From Nostoc linckia FACHB-104 (GTDB lineage Bacteria > Cyanobacteriota > Cyanobacteriia > Cyanobacteriales > Nostocaceae), in NCBI RefSeq assembly GCF_014696615.1, contig NZ_JACJQJ010000022.1:1-64000 (forward strand): 64,000 nucleotides of DNA, written 5' to 3'. Both the position numbers and the translations under genes were made by a program. How positions within the stretch are numbered: the stretch's first letter is position 1; every line of letters begins with the position of its first letter. The notes below the pieces were generated by a model. It did not search any database and was not told where the DNA came from. It was given only the letters and a program-made list of their open reading frames with translations. Positions 35,901-44,300 of this stretch are shown here, piece after piece.

Positions 35901-36614
35901 TACACAGCAACTTTAACTGCCACAGACCCTTCTAATGCCACTGCCAGCAGTACATTTTCGTTGATCGTAGCCAATAATAGCGGTGCTAATGGGGATGATG
36001 TAGTTATCCTATCATCCACAGCACTGAATGGCGGAGGAAACTTCAACGCCAAAGCGGGTAACGATCTTGTTTATGGACGAAACAACGCTGCTGACCAAAT
36101 TGGGGGTGCCGAAGGCAATGACACGCTCTACGGCTACGATCCGCGTGCTGGTCAAGGTTGGACAACTTCTACTGCCGATGGTGACGATAAGCTCTTAGGT
36201 GGTGCTGGTGATGACAAACTCTATGGTGGCAATGGCGACGATGAACTCTTTGGTGGCGATGGTAATGACCTACTCCTGGGAATGAGTGGCAATGACCGCA
36301 TTATCGCTGGGGATGGTAATGACACCGTGGTTGGAGGTGTTGGCAATGACATTTTGAATGGGGGTTATGGAGATGATATTTTCGTCCTGAAAGCAGGTGA
36401 AGGCAGCGATACCATTCAAGAGTTCAGCAAGGTAGTCGGAAACATGGATAAGATTGGCCTTGCAGGCGGTCTGAGTTACGGGGTTCTAACGTTCTCCGGC
36501 AATCAAATTAAATATGGTTCAGAAGTTCTAGCGACCCTAACCGGTTTTAATACCGCTAGCCTGCTGGAGACTGACTTTATCACCTATACGGGTTCGACAA
36601 CTAGTCCTGTGTAG
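32928..36614 (+). CDS. DUF4347 / cadherin-like / RTX giant surface protein
   Basis: A 1228-residue, probably secreted adhesin-like protein. Residues about 15-165 are a DUF4347 domain (HLVFIDSAI, TIHLVAHGSPGCL, QMLLYGCHVAAG, ASTTAIGNAA), the usual N terminus of cyanobacterial giant surface proteins. The middle has cadherin/VCBS-like repeats with Ca-site motifs; two units (about 740-925) are close to identical (TEDTAIN, LLAGFSDVDNDTL, ATNGSLVNNN, GTYTFTPNANFNG). Residues about 1055-1160 carry RTX nonapeptides (GGDGNDLLLG, GNGDDELFG), which bind Ca2+ and mark type I secretion. There is no N-terminal signal peptide, consistent with that route. AGGAG lies about seven bases before the ATG. Low-repeat segments (300-600) are unrecognised. 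Confidence 0.85.
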   Translation: MSYPTKSFSIPNPVHLVFIDSAIQDIQTLIEGVVADAQVVVLHPEVDGVMQITQTLQNQPEVGTIHLVAHGSPGCLCLGNAQLSLKTLESYAPELRTWREAMSQQGQMLLYGCHVAAGEMGAEFVQKLHQLTGVKIAASTTAIGNAAAGGNWELDVRLERAATQVQPELPLAFRAEAMAAYAGVLNTAPSSLIGSLPFDVLKNQWKTLTINDLLAGIIDPDNDPLTITNLTASAGTILKRIDGSYSYIPPVDFFGGITFTYDVSDGQNPPSQQTRTVEVLNQRFPVLDDFGAGAAYSNQAGVSDLIKVYWDYDTNGNVIATSRNLAAAGNMTPSVLDNDIPNINFTWVSGNIPAHIGVRGFNASNGGASGTMWSVLGLVGRSYPIAIYYTLGPYRDTATNFFTSLQMDVPGGVLGFINLSNPELKFVLEQGKPVTESYAYSVMHIDNTVNHPLMYEQHLTVADPEFMAATYGYYNYVTLSLERNAPPVLTPKSLSFQEDSGFQWIDSRLLEGLQDELAPGGFSSSPETYRFGDWFATYGLTRIDGIPGVQALMQSIFYTLNLYDLGGDYTAYVLADTGNAAYQHLAQGATQTIVGSYTVQDDFYKTSTAPLTVTFTGVNDAPVAVADTAIGLTNTPITGSVATNDSDVDDGAILTYSLLAPVDGLTLNADGSYSLNTTDPAYSSLALAQTLPVVANYRVTDEFGASSDSTLTFTLTGAAAPNSPPTGSPTATLSDTAEDTAININTADLLAGFSDVDNDTLAVVNLTATNGSLVNNNDGTYTFTPTANFNGAVNLTYDVSDSKATLAGQTRSFTVTAVNDAPTGSPTATLSNTTEDTAINITALSLLAGFSDVDNDTLSVVNLTATNGSLVNNNNGTYTFTPNANFNGTVTLTYGVSDSKATLAGQTRSFNVTPVNDAPNLQTPIDSAVVDKGQVLSNVTFSFSNSGSGANFKDPDTSDTLSYSFTNGPNWLTVTSAGVIGGTVPTTASGTYTATLTATDPSNATASSTFSLIVANNSGANGDDVVILSSTALNGGGNFNAKAGNDLVYGRNNAADQIGGAEGNDTLYGYDPRAGQGWTTSTADGDDKLLGGAGDDKLYGGNGDDELFGGDGNDLLLGMSGNDRIIAGDGNDTVVGGVGNDILNGGYGDDIFVLKAGEGSDTIQEFSKVVGNMDKIGLAGGLSYGVLTFSGNQIKYGSEVLATLTGFNTASLLETDFITYTGSTTSPV

Positions 36615-36625
36615 TATTTGCTGGG

Positions 36626-36668
36626 GCGATCGCATTTTGGGAAACTCCAGGTGCGATCGCTTTTGTTT
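36626..36668 (+). terminator. possible terminator built from two HIP1 sites
   Basis: GCGATCGCA (36626-36634) and TGCGATCGC (36652-36660) can pair across a 17-base loop and are followed by TTTTG. It lies 12 bases after the stop of the giant protein. HIP1 is itself palindromic, so part of this pairing is trivial. Confidence 0.4.
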
Positions 36669-37011
36669 TGGCTCATTTTCACAAATAGTCTCTTATATTA
36701 TTGTTTAATCGAATTACCTGAATTATTTCTCTACAGCATTTGCCAGTGTTGTGACAGCGGTTACCGCTAAATTTCCTGTAAAATGACACCGACACAACCA
36801 GACAACCCAAATTTGGTAATTGATGCAATTACGACACTACGCCCGTTGCGCCACCCCCAACAGCGTACTTTTTAAAATCATTGGTAGTTCAAGGTTGAAG
36901 TTGCTGCATCAGACCTGCTGCGTCAGAAACAGACCAATGTTCAGAAATCTTTCCATCTTGAATCCGATCAATTTCATTATGATGATTTTATCTTATCTAT
37001 TGATATATCCA

Positions 37012-37129
37012 CGACCTCTCAAAAGTGTTGCGAGGTTGCAGCTACTGAAACCTTTACCACAAGCGATAAAGAGGCTTTACTGTATTTGCCTTTTCTTAAA
37101 AGATTTTCTTACTCTAGTTCGGGGGCAAC
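37012..37129. repeat. 118-bp dispersed repeat, copy 1 (IS-derived?)
   Basis: Begins CGACCTCTCAAAAGTGTTGC and ends ACTCTAGTTCGGGGGCAAC. A copy about 90% identical lies inverted at 49385-49504. Shortened relatives begin near 57200. Similarity stops sharply at both ends, as for a transposed unit. The rest of 36669-37312 holds no supported gene. Confidence 0.65.
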
Positions 37130-37312
37130 GCGGGAGCTTGACTGTTTTTATAAGAATCATTGGGCAAGGCTTTTTTATTGCAGCAGCCTTGCTCCTGTGC
37201 TGACCACTAATTACTTAAATTCTTTGGCGGATGAAGCTTTATCACACAAATATTTTCTCTGTTCCATGTTCCCTTCCTCCACGAATGTATTTAATTTTGT
37301 GCGAGTACTTAT

Positions 37313-39706
37313 TTAAATCACTTCCACAAATAAGCCACTGCGGGCATACTCTTCTTCTTCAGGAGTAAAGTGGGGAGTTTGATCGACAATTTCCGGATCA
37401 AAGTGGTAGGTTTCCTGAAGAAATTGTCCGGCGATCGCAGCAGCTTCCAATTCTTGAATATAATCTTGGGCTAGGATGCAAGCTTCCCTAATGCCTGACT
37501 CATCGCCTTTTTCTAACAGCTTTTGCAGCGTTGCTCTTACACCAGCTAGCCGCGATGCTGGTTTAATAATTCCATAGAGGCGGTATAGTCGCTCAACGGA
37601 GATGCTGAGGTGTTTGAGTGCTTTGCTGCGTGCCAATTCGGAGTCGAGACTGGGCCAGTAGCGGGTAGTGTAAAAAGCTTTCTCATCCTTGTGATACCAT
37701 TCTTCAGAGCGAGCGATCGATGAGGAAACGGTGTTATGTAGTTTCCAGAAAAATAAGCGCAAGGCAGGGCCATCTACAACTGTAGATAGCTTGGCTTCCA
37801 TCGATACTTCAAAATTATTCAGTTGCGGATCACGTCCCAGCAATAAATATTCTACTGGGTACATATCGACTTCTTTGTTCTGCACCACATACATATTTAG
37901 GTGGTGGCGACAGTAAGGGCAGGGGTACATTGTGGCAAATAGTTTAAAGAAATCTTTGAAGATTTCTACCACCACTTTTTGTGCTGCATTTGGCTTGGTA
38001 CAGACAATTTCTGCTGTGGTGTGGAAAAATCGCCACACAGCAGGGCCAATGTAATAAGGAAAGCTGAGGCGCATCTGGAAATCCTTCACGTCACTTCTTG
38101 CCAAATAGACATCAATGAATGCTACATACTGGGATAGTGCCCCAGACTCACGCCCAAACTCTTGGCGTTCACGCCGTTTTTGTACACCATTGAGATAGTG
38201 ATGTGTCAAACGCCATGCCTGCTTTACGGCTAGCTTTTGTTTAGGAGTACATTGAGCAAAGTTTTGTACTACATCTGCCCCATAGCGGTCAAATTCTCCA
38301 GATGCTTTGGTATCTTCATACCATTGAGTTAACGCCGCTTCATCAAGTACTGTGTTGCTTGGGATATCTGCGGCAGTGTTGACACTGAAGGCGGCTAGCA
38401 GCTTTGGCATAAAATCTTCATACCAATAAGCTACAGGCATCATCGCACCGGATATTTCTTCTGAAGCATCACAGAGGATGACCCGGTGCCATTGCTGGAG
38501 GTAATCTTTGGGATTGCCTGCTGATTTAGCGGGTGGTGGGGCAAGTTCTGCATTCAGTTCCATCTGTCTGAGACGGTTGAGTTCGTTGATGGCAAGTACA
38601 CCAGAGGCAATATCACGAAAACTGAATTGCTTTTTCTTGACAGTAATCGCAAACTCAACCCCGGCGGCAAACTTCTCTCTGACGGAGATTGATTTACGCC
38701 GTGCTTCCTGCATCGCTTTTTCCTCAGCCAGCATCTGGGGTGTTTTTTCGATGGTGTTCCAGTTCTTGATGCGGTGTTGGAGTCGGGCGTATTCTGCTTC
38801 GATGGATTCAACAACGGCATCTAATAAGGGGTAACAAGCTTTTTCTACGACATCTAACCCTTTATACAATGCGATCGCTTTTTGGACAAACTGCACAAAG
38901 TCGGTAATTTTGTAGGGCAGGTTTCTCACGCGCAGGTGGGTTTCGTGGTTGGCGGAAAAACTTTCACGGAAGCTGCGATAGGCAGCCCCTTGAATCAGGC
39001 GGAATAACCCGATTTGCATTTGCAGGCGAGAAGTGGCGCGTTCTTTTTGATCTTGGGGATGTTGGGCAAGCAGTTCTTTGAGTCGCGCTACTTCTTTGTC
39101 GTCGCTCTTTATTTCCTGTGCAGGAGATGTGATGGTTGATAATGTAGGTGCTGGCTTAGTAGCCGCTATATCTGAGGTGACGGTGGGTGAATTATTTGCT
39201 GGGGAACTAGTAAAAGCAATGGGTGAATCTTTATAGCCTGTGGTGATTTCTGACTCTTCTGGAACCAGTTTCATGAACTCTTGAAAGTCAATTGAGGCAT
39301 CGCCATCATGATCGACTTCTTTAATCATCTCATCAAGTTCTTGATCCGTCAGTCCAAACTGACTCATGATGCTGTGTAGCTCGTTTGTGGTAATCTGACC
39401 GCTACCATCTTCATCAAACACACTAAATGCCAACTTAAGACGGCTTTTGCGATCGCCTTGTACTGACACCATCAGGGTTTTGAATTCCTCAAAATCAATA
39501 CTACCTGATAAGTCAACATCTACCTCTTTGATCATATCTCGCAAATCGCTTTCACTAGGACTTTGCCCCAGCGATCGCATTACTTGCCCTAATTCATTTG
39601 TTGAGATATTACCGCTACCGTCAGCATCAAATACTTTGAATGCTTCCCACAGCTTTGTTACCTCTTCTTCACTCATCACCTTTTTTTCTAGTTCTACCGT
39701 TGCCAT
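37313..39706 (-). CDS. calmodulin-like EF-hand protein fused to an Erv/ALR-type sulfhydryl oxidase domain
   Basis: A 797-residue protein. Residues 1-150 carry four canonical EF-hand loops (DADGSGNISTNE, DVDLSGSIDFEE, DEDGSGQITTNE, DHDGDASIDFQE) spaced as in calmodulin. A Pro/Thr-rich linker and a long helical region follow. The C-terminal third has the marks of the Erv/ALR FAD-linked thiol oxidases: GPAVWRFFHTTAE, YPCPYCRHHL (the redox CxxC, near residue 595) and FFWKLHNTV (HN-x-V motif, near 655). Such enzymes make disulfides with O2 as acceptor. There is no signal peptide, so it would be cytosolic unless exported otherwise. A Ca2+-gated thiol oxidase is the simple reading and is inference. 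The ATG at 39706 follows GGGGGAA; a TTG directly precedes it in frame. Confidence 0.75.
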   Translation of the reverse strand: MATVELEKKVMSEEEVTKLWEAFKVFDADGSGNISTNELGQVMRSLGQSPSESDLRDMIKEVDVDLSGSIDFEEFKTLMVSVQGDRKSRLKLAFSVFDEDGSGQITTNELHSIMSQFGLTDQELDEMIKEVDHDGDASIDFQEFMKLVPEESEITTGYKDSPIAFTSSPANNSPTVTSDIAATKPAPTLSTITSPAQEIKSDDKEVARLKELLAQHPQDQKERATSRLQMQIGLFRLIQGAAYRSFRESFSANHETHLRVRNLPYKITDFVQFVQKAIALYKGLDVVEKACYPLLDAVVESIEAEYARLQHRIKNWNTIEKTPQMLAEEKAMQEARRKSISVREKFAAGVEFAITVKKKQFSFRDIASGVLAINELNRLRQMELNAELAPPPAKSAGNPKDYLQQWHRVILCDASEEISGAMMPVAYWYEDFMPKLLAAFSVNTAADIPSNTVLDEAALTQWYEDTKASGEFDRYGADVVQNFAQCTPKQKLAVKQAWRLTHHYLNGVQKRRERQEFGRESGALSQYVAFIDVYLARSDVKDFQMRLSFPYYIGPAVWRFFHTTAEIVCTKPNAAQKVVVEIFKDFFKLFATMYPCPYCRHHLNMYVVQNKEVDMYPVEYLLLGRDPQLNNFEVSMEAKLSTVVDGPALRLFFWKLHNTVSSSIARSEEWYHKDEKAFYTTRYWPSLDSELARSKALKHLSISVERLYRLYGIIKPASRLAGVRATLQKLLEKGDESGIREACILAQDYIQELEAAAIAGQFLQETYHFDPEIVDQTPHFTPEEEEYARSGLFVEVI

Positions 39707-39794
39707 CAATTCATTCCCCCGTTTTTTCAGTACGGTAAAACCTTAGAATGCTTTTAATTCCCCGTCAAGCAAGTAACAGTCAATCAATTTTGAA

Positions 39795-40064
39795 TTGGCA
39801 ACTCTTGATGGCGATCGCTTGGCTATCACTAATCAAGCACTCAGAGATTTATCAGGCTGTAATGGCTTGTTAGTACGCGATTGGATTGACCACCATAAAG
39901 ACGAAGTAATCAGCCACAATGCCAAGTATGGGATGGAGAACAAAAAAGACCCCTCTAATCCTGCCAGCTATGCCAATAAAGGCAAGGATACAGATAAAAT
40001 TCTGTCACTAATCAATGAAGAGTTCCTCAGTGGTGAAGGTTATCGTAAAGCTAAATCTGAGTAA
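39795..40064 (+). CDS. small hypothetical protein
   Basis: An 89-residue frame with globular composition (LRDLSGCNGLLVRDWIDHHK, DTDKILSLINEEFLSGEGY). It starts only at a TTG, has no clear ribosome binding site, and its upstream frame is closed by a TAA 20 bases earlier. The HIP1 octamer overlaps the start region. It could be a real small gene or the end of a broken one. Divergent from the EF-hand gene, 89 bp apart. I do not recognise it. Confidence 0.4.
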   Translation: MATLDGDRLAITNQALRDLSGCNGLLVRDWIDHHKDEVISHNAKYGMENKKDPSNPASYANKGKDTDKILSLINEEFLSGEGYRKAKSE

Positions 40065-40143
40065 CGATCAACCTGCATTGGGCAAGGTGCAATTTTTCCG
40101 CTTAAGCTACAGCTTCTGCAAACATCCACTCTGAGGATTTTTT

Positions 40144-40584
40144 ATGAATAAACCTGATAATTTTTCTGAGTCTGATAACCTAATTGAACAGAAGTTCATG
40201 AGCAGTTGGGACTCAATTATAAAATTTTATGATGGCAGCCGAATGAGGGAATTTTTAGGAGAACAGTTAGCTGATCTGATGGTGAAATTGGTGACTTCTA
40301 TGCAAGACCAGGGCTATAATCGGTGTCTTCGTGCGGGACAATCACTGCATCGATTAGTCTTGTCACGATCGCAAGAACATGGATATCTTGGCAGATGTCA
40401 CTTATGTTTTACACCAGAGTTTGATATTTATGCGATTAATGCCAAGATGAAGACTATTCATGGTCTACAAGTTACATATCAAGTTGATGATAATATTTGC
40501 GAAGAATTTACCCAGAGTGAGATTGTTTTAACTAGCAAAATACAAAACCTTTTGCAAAGATTGTCAGAGCAACCTATTAACTAG
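40144..40584 (+). CDS. hypothetical protein
   Basis: A 146-residue soluble protein with a good start: GAGGA lies about seven bases before the ATG. The middle is helical (MREFLGEQLADLMVKLVTSM) and includes Cys and His residues (GYLGRCHLCFTPEFDIY). No known family is recognised. It is 79 bp after the preceding small frame in the same direction and could be co-transcribed with it. It lies just left of the 11-bp phased repeats before the relaxase. Confidence 0.65.
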   Translation: MNKPDNFSESDNLIEQKFMSSWDSIIKFYDGSRMREFLGEQLADLMVKLVTSMQDQGYNRCLRAGQSLHRLVLSRSQEHGYLGRCHLCFTPEFDIYAINAKMKTIHGLQVTYQVDDNICEEFTQSEIVLTSKIQNLLQRLSEQPIN

Positions 40585-40672
40585 CAACGACATCTCAGCT
40601 AGACATTATAGCAATCGCCCCACTTCAGTATCACCAGATTTGAGTAACAAAACACACTAGTGTGCCCATGTC

Positions 40673-40814
40673 AGATTTATGGTAAATCTATGGCAGATCT
40701 ATGGCAAGTTTATGGTAAATCCAAGGAATTTAAGAAACTAACAAGTTAATGCTTATGTCAGATTTATGGCAGATTTATGGTAAATCTGTGGCAGATTCAT
40801 GGTAAATCCAAGGA
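40673..40814. repeat. two arrays of five 11-bp phased repeats (iteron-like)
   Basis: Array 1 (40673-40727) and array 2 (40760-40814) each hold five contiguous 11-bp units, consensus ARATYTATGGY; both end with the variant AAATCCAAGGA and both are preceded by ATGTC. Their starts are 87 bp apart. A period of 11 bp puts every unit on one face of the helix, as for cooperative binding of one protein. They lie 550-690 bp before the relaxase gene. Iterons of an origin, or oriT/regulator sites, are the likely roles. Confidence 0.75.
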
Positions 40815-40832
40815 TTTTTTGAGCGAAAAATT

Positions 40833-40851
40833 TCTCGCACAGTACGCCAAA
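40833..40851. repeat. 19-bp inverted repeat flanking the relaxase gene, left copy
   Basis: TCTCGCACAGTACGCCAAA occurs here and, as a perfect reverse complement, at 46170-46188 on the far side of the relaxase gene. The left copy lies 19 bp inside the phased arrays. Confidence 0.75.
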
Positions 40852-41063
40852 AAGTTTTTGCAGAAAAAACGAGCTAGATTTATAATTTCATTGGGTGAAA
40901 AAAACTCGTATTAAGTAATATTAAATTTTGCAGCATACAATACTACACTTCTGTAGCTTGTAAGATGTTGAAGACGAAAATTTAGAATTTTCTTCAACAA
41001 TTGTGTAGATAAAGATCTGGAATTTTTCACCAATAATTTTGCAGGGGCAGCTAACCAATCAAG

Positions 41064-41342
41064 TCGGAAGACGTTCGTCGGAAGACGTTCGTAAGAAGAA
41101 AAAATAACTTTAGTTGTGGGTAACAGCGCCCCTTAAAGAAAAGATGTGTTACGAGACGCTCCGCCTCCGGTCTTATTTCAATCCCACGACTTCAGTCGTG
41201 GATACTACTAGTCTGTCAGGGTTGAAATGAGGGACTGTAGTGTGAGCGAGACGCTCACGCATATGCCTGCACTACCAAAAACCCCTCAAAACAAAATTGA
41301 CAGACTACTACTTCTGACTTCCGACTTCCGACTTCCGACTTC
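41064..41342. repeat. short repeats and IS200/605-like palindrome upstream of the relaxase
   Basis: Three things lie here. A 14-bp tandem duplication TCGGAAGACGTTCG is at 41064-41091. A perfect 8-bp-stem hairpin CCACGACT-TC-AGTCGTGG is at 41184-41201, of the kind found at IS200/IS605 ends and their palindromic MITEs. A heptanucleotide tract (GACTTCC x3-4) is at 41316-41342, typical of Nostocales short repeats. AGTCTGTCA near 41210 and TGACAGACT near 41299 are also inverted copies. No gene is supported in 40585-41363. Confidence 0.55.
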
Positions 41343-41363
41343 TAAACGAAGGTTCGTAGGTAA

Positions 41364-44300
41364 ATGCTGACAGCAAAGAACACAGAGCCTCAGCAAGCAG
41401 TACATTACTTCATGGAGGGATATTACCAGGAAGGCACTTCACGCTGGTCTGGTCAGGGTGCCAAAAAACTGGGATTATCAGGTGCAGTAGATCAACAAGA
41501 AACTTTCACTAATATTGTCAATGGACTGTCACCAGATGGCAGTCAACACCTTGCTAAAAGAAAGTTGGACTCATCGCAACGAAGAGCAGCAACAGACTTG
41601 ACTTTCTCTGCACCGAAAAGTGTCAGCCTGCAAGCATTAGTGGGTGGGGATGAAAAGTTAATTACTGCTCATCAATTGGCGGTACAAAAAACCATTCAAC
41701 TGATAGAAGAACGCTACAGCTACACCAGGGTGACAACAGACGCTCACCGAGTTGCTACCAGAACAGGAAATTTAGTAGTCGCAGAATTTGACCACATTGA
41801 AACTAGGGAATTAGACCCACATCTGCATACTCATGCTGTAGTCATGAATATGACGCAGCTAGATAACGGGGAATGGTACAGCTTACTCAACGATGAAATT
41901 TTCAAAAATAAGAAATTTCTGGGGATGGTGTACCAGAATTATCTAGCTCTTGAGGTAGAAAAACTAGGGTATCAGGTAGAACCTAAAAAGCACGGGCAGT
42001 TTGAAATTAAAGGGTTTAGAGAACAGGACTTACAAGAATTCTCCAAACGCAGACAGCAGATATTAAATGCAGTAGGAGAAAATGCAACTTGGGCAGAGCG
42101 AGAAGCGGCTTGGACTGCCACTCGTAACATCAAGCAGAAAATTAACCCCCAAGAGTTAAAAGCGTCCTGGAAAGAAGAAGCGGCAGCGCTGGGTATCAAA
42201 TTTGTACAACCAGGGGCGGTGCAGCCAGAACAAAAGCCCCGGTTAGTCAGTGATTACAATCTGGAGGAGGCGATCGCTCACTGTTCAGAGAGAAATGTAG
42301 CCTTCACCCAGGAAGATTTAGAGAAATTCATCCTCAACCAAGGTTTAGCCACAGATGTAAGCTTGATTGAGCCATTAATTAAAGTTAACTCGGAATTATT
42401 GAGCCTATCTCAAGATAACCGCGACTTTACAACACTAGCAGCAGTTCATCGAGAATTAGCAACCATTAAATTGATGCAGAAGGGGCAGGGTAAAGTTAGC
42501 CCACTCGCTCAAAGAGAAATAGTTGATAGTTACCTGGAGAAAACCGCTTTAAACCTAGATCAGCGTCGAGCGGTACTAGACGCAGCAACCACAACTGACC
42601 AATTTACGGCATGGCAGGGGGTAGCTGGTGCTGGTAAGACTTTCGCCCTCAAGGAACTAAAAGCGATTGCTGCTGCATCAGGCTACAGCATCAAAGGTTT
42701 TGCCCCCAGTTCGATGGCGGCTAAAGTCCTGAGTCTTGAGTTGGATATTCAAGCCGAAACTGTGGCTAGATTGTTAGTATCTGAACCACCTCAAGAAATT
42801 GAACCAAATCAGATATGGGTGGTGGACGAAGCTGGTTTACTCAGTGCTAAAGATGCAATCGCTCTTTTAGAACGGGCTACTCTTGAGCTTGCCAGGGTGT
42901 TGTTAGTGGGAGACACAAAACAGTTATCAGCAGTAGAAGCTGGTAATCCCTTCAAATCTCTGCAACAGGCGGGAATCAAAACCAGCTACTTAAATTCTTC
43001 CAATAGACAACGTGCGCCGAAACTCAAATTAGCAGTAGACCTGATTGCTCAAAGTCGGATTGAAGAGGGATTTTCACGACTTGATGAAAACGGTTGTATT
43101 GAGACTATCACCCCAGAATCTAAAATTGAGGCGATCGCCCGTGACTATATAACAGTCACACCCGAAGATCGAGCGCGGACACTGGTATTAGCTGGCACAA
43201 ATAAGGAGCGTTTGGCAATCACCCAAGCGATTCGGGAGCGTTTGAAAACCGAAGGCAGTTTAGGAACTGCAACCACTATCACTCAACTGCAAGTCAAAGA
43301 CTTAACTTCGGTACAAATGCGCTACACCCATAACTTTGAGTTGGGTGATATGGTCATGCCCACCCGCAGTTACAAGCGCCGAGGACTGGAGAAAGGCCAG
43401 CTTTATTCTGTGGTGGGTAAGGACAGTGACCAACTGAGTCTCAAAGCTCTTGATGGGCAATATTTTCAGGTAGACACAGGATTTAGTAAGGCTGTTTACC
43501 AACGCCAACAAATTGAAATTGCCGAGGGCGATCGCTTACGTTGGACAAAAAACGATCGTCAATTGGGACGGCGTAACGGTCAGGAGTTTGTTGTTACTGC
43601 CATTGATGGTAATAACGCTCAAATCCAGTATTTAGATAGCGGTCAAACTGAATTTATCAACCTGCAACAAGCCCAACATCTGGATTATGCAATTGTCAGC
43701 ACTACATATAGTAGTCAAGGGAAAACTGCCGACAGAGTATTGATAGCTGCTGACCATACCATTGGGCAGGAAAGCTTTTATGTTGCGGTTAGCCGTGCTA
43801 GGTATGACTTGAAACTTTATACGGAAGATAAAGACAGTTTACTAGCCCTAGCGCAGTCGAGTAGGGCTAAGGAAAATGCGCTCTCTGTGCTGCGACAGAA
43901 GGAATTAGAAAAGCAACATCTGTCTTCTTTAGAGAAGGAAGCGGTTGTAAATGCTGCAATTGTAGCTAAAACACTTACTGTGCCCAAGGAGATAGCAGTA
44001 CCCCAACCAGTTGTTTTAACTGAGGTTACACCACCAGTTATTCAAACTCAACCGCTAGAAACACCCGTAACTATTGTTTCTACTACTGAGCCTGTTATTA
44101 AAAAACCAGTTCCCACTTCAGTACAGCCAAAGGTCGCATTTTGGACTCCGAGCAATGTGGGTGAAGCCCCAGAAAGACTTGATTATCAACACTTGCGAGA
44201 ATTGGTAGAAGATAGTGCCATTCACCCGGACATTGCTACCCGCAACTTCAAAAGTCTGCATCAAACTCTAGATTGGGAGCATGAAGCTTGGGAATACCTG

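Noticed and set aside
36820-37203. 127-codon rightward frame
   Set aside because: It runs across the 118-bp dispersed repeat, has no ribosome binding site and no protein-like pattern.
41316-41342. GACTTCC tandem as a possible CRISPR or iteron
   Set aside because: Seven-base uninterrupted repeats are the ordinary Nostocales short tandem repeat type, without spacers.
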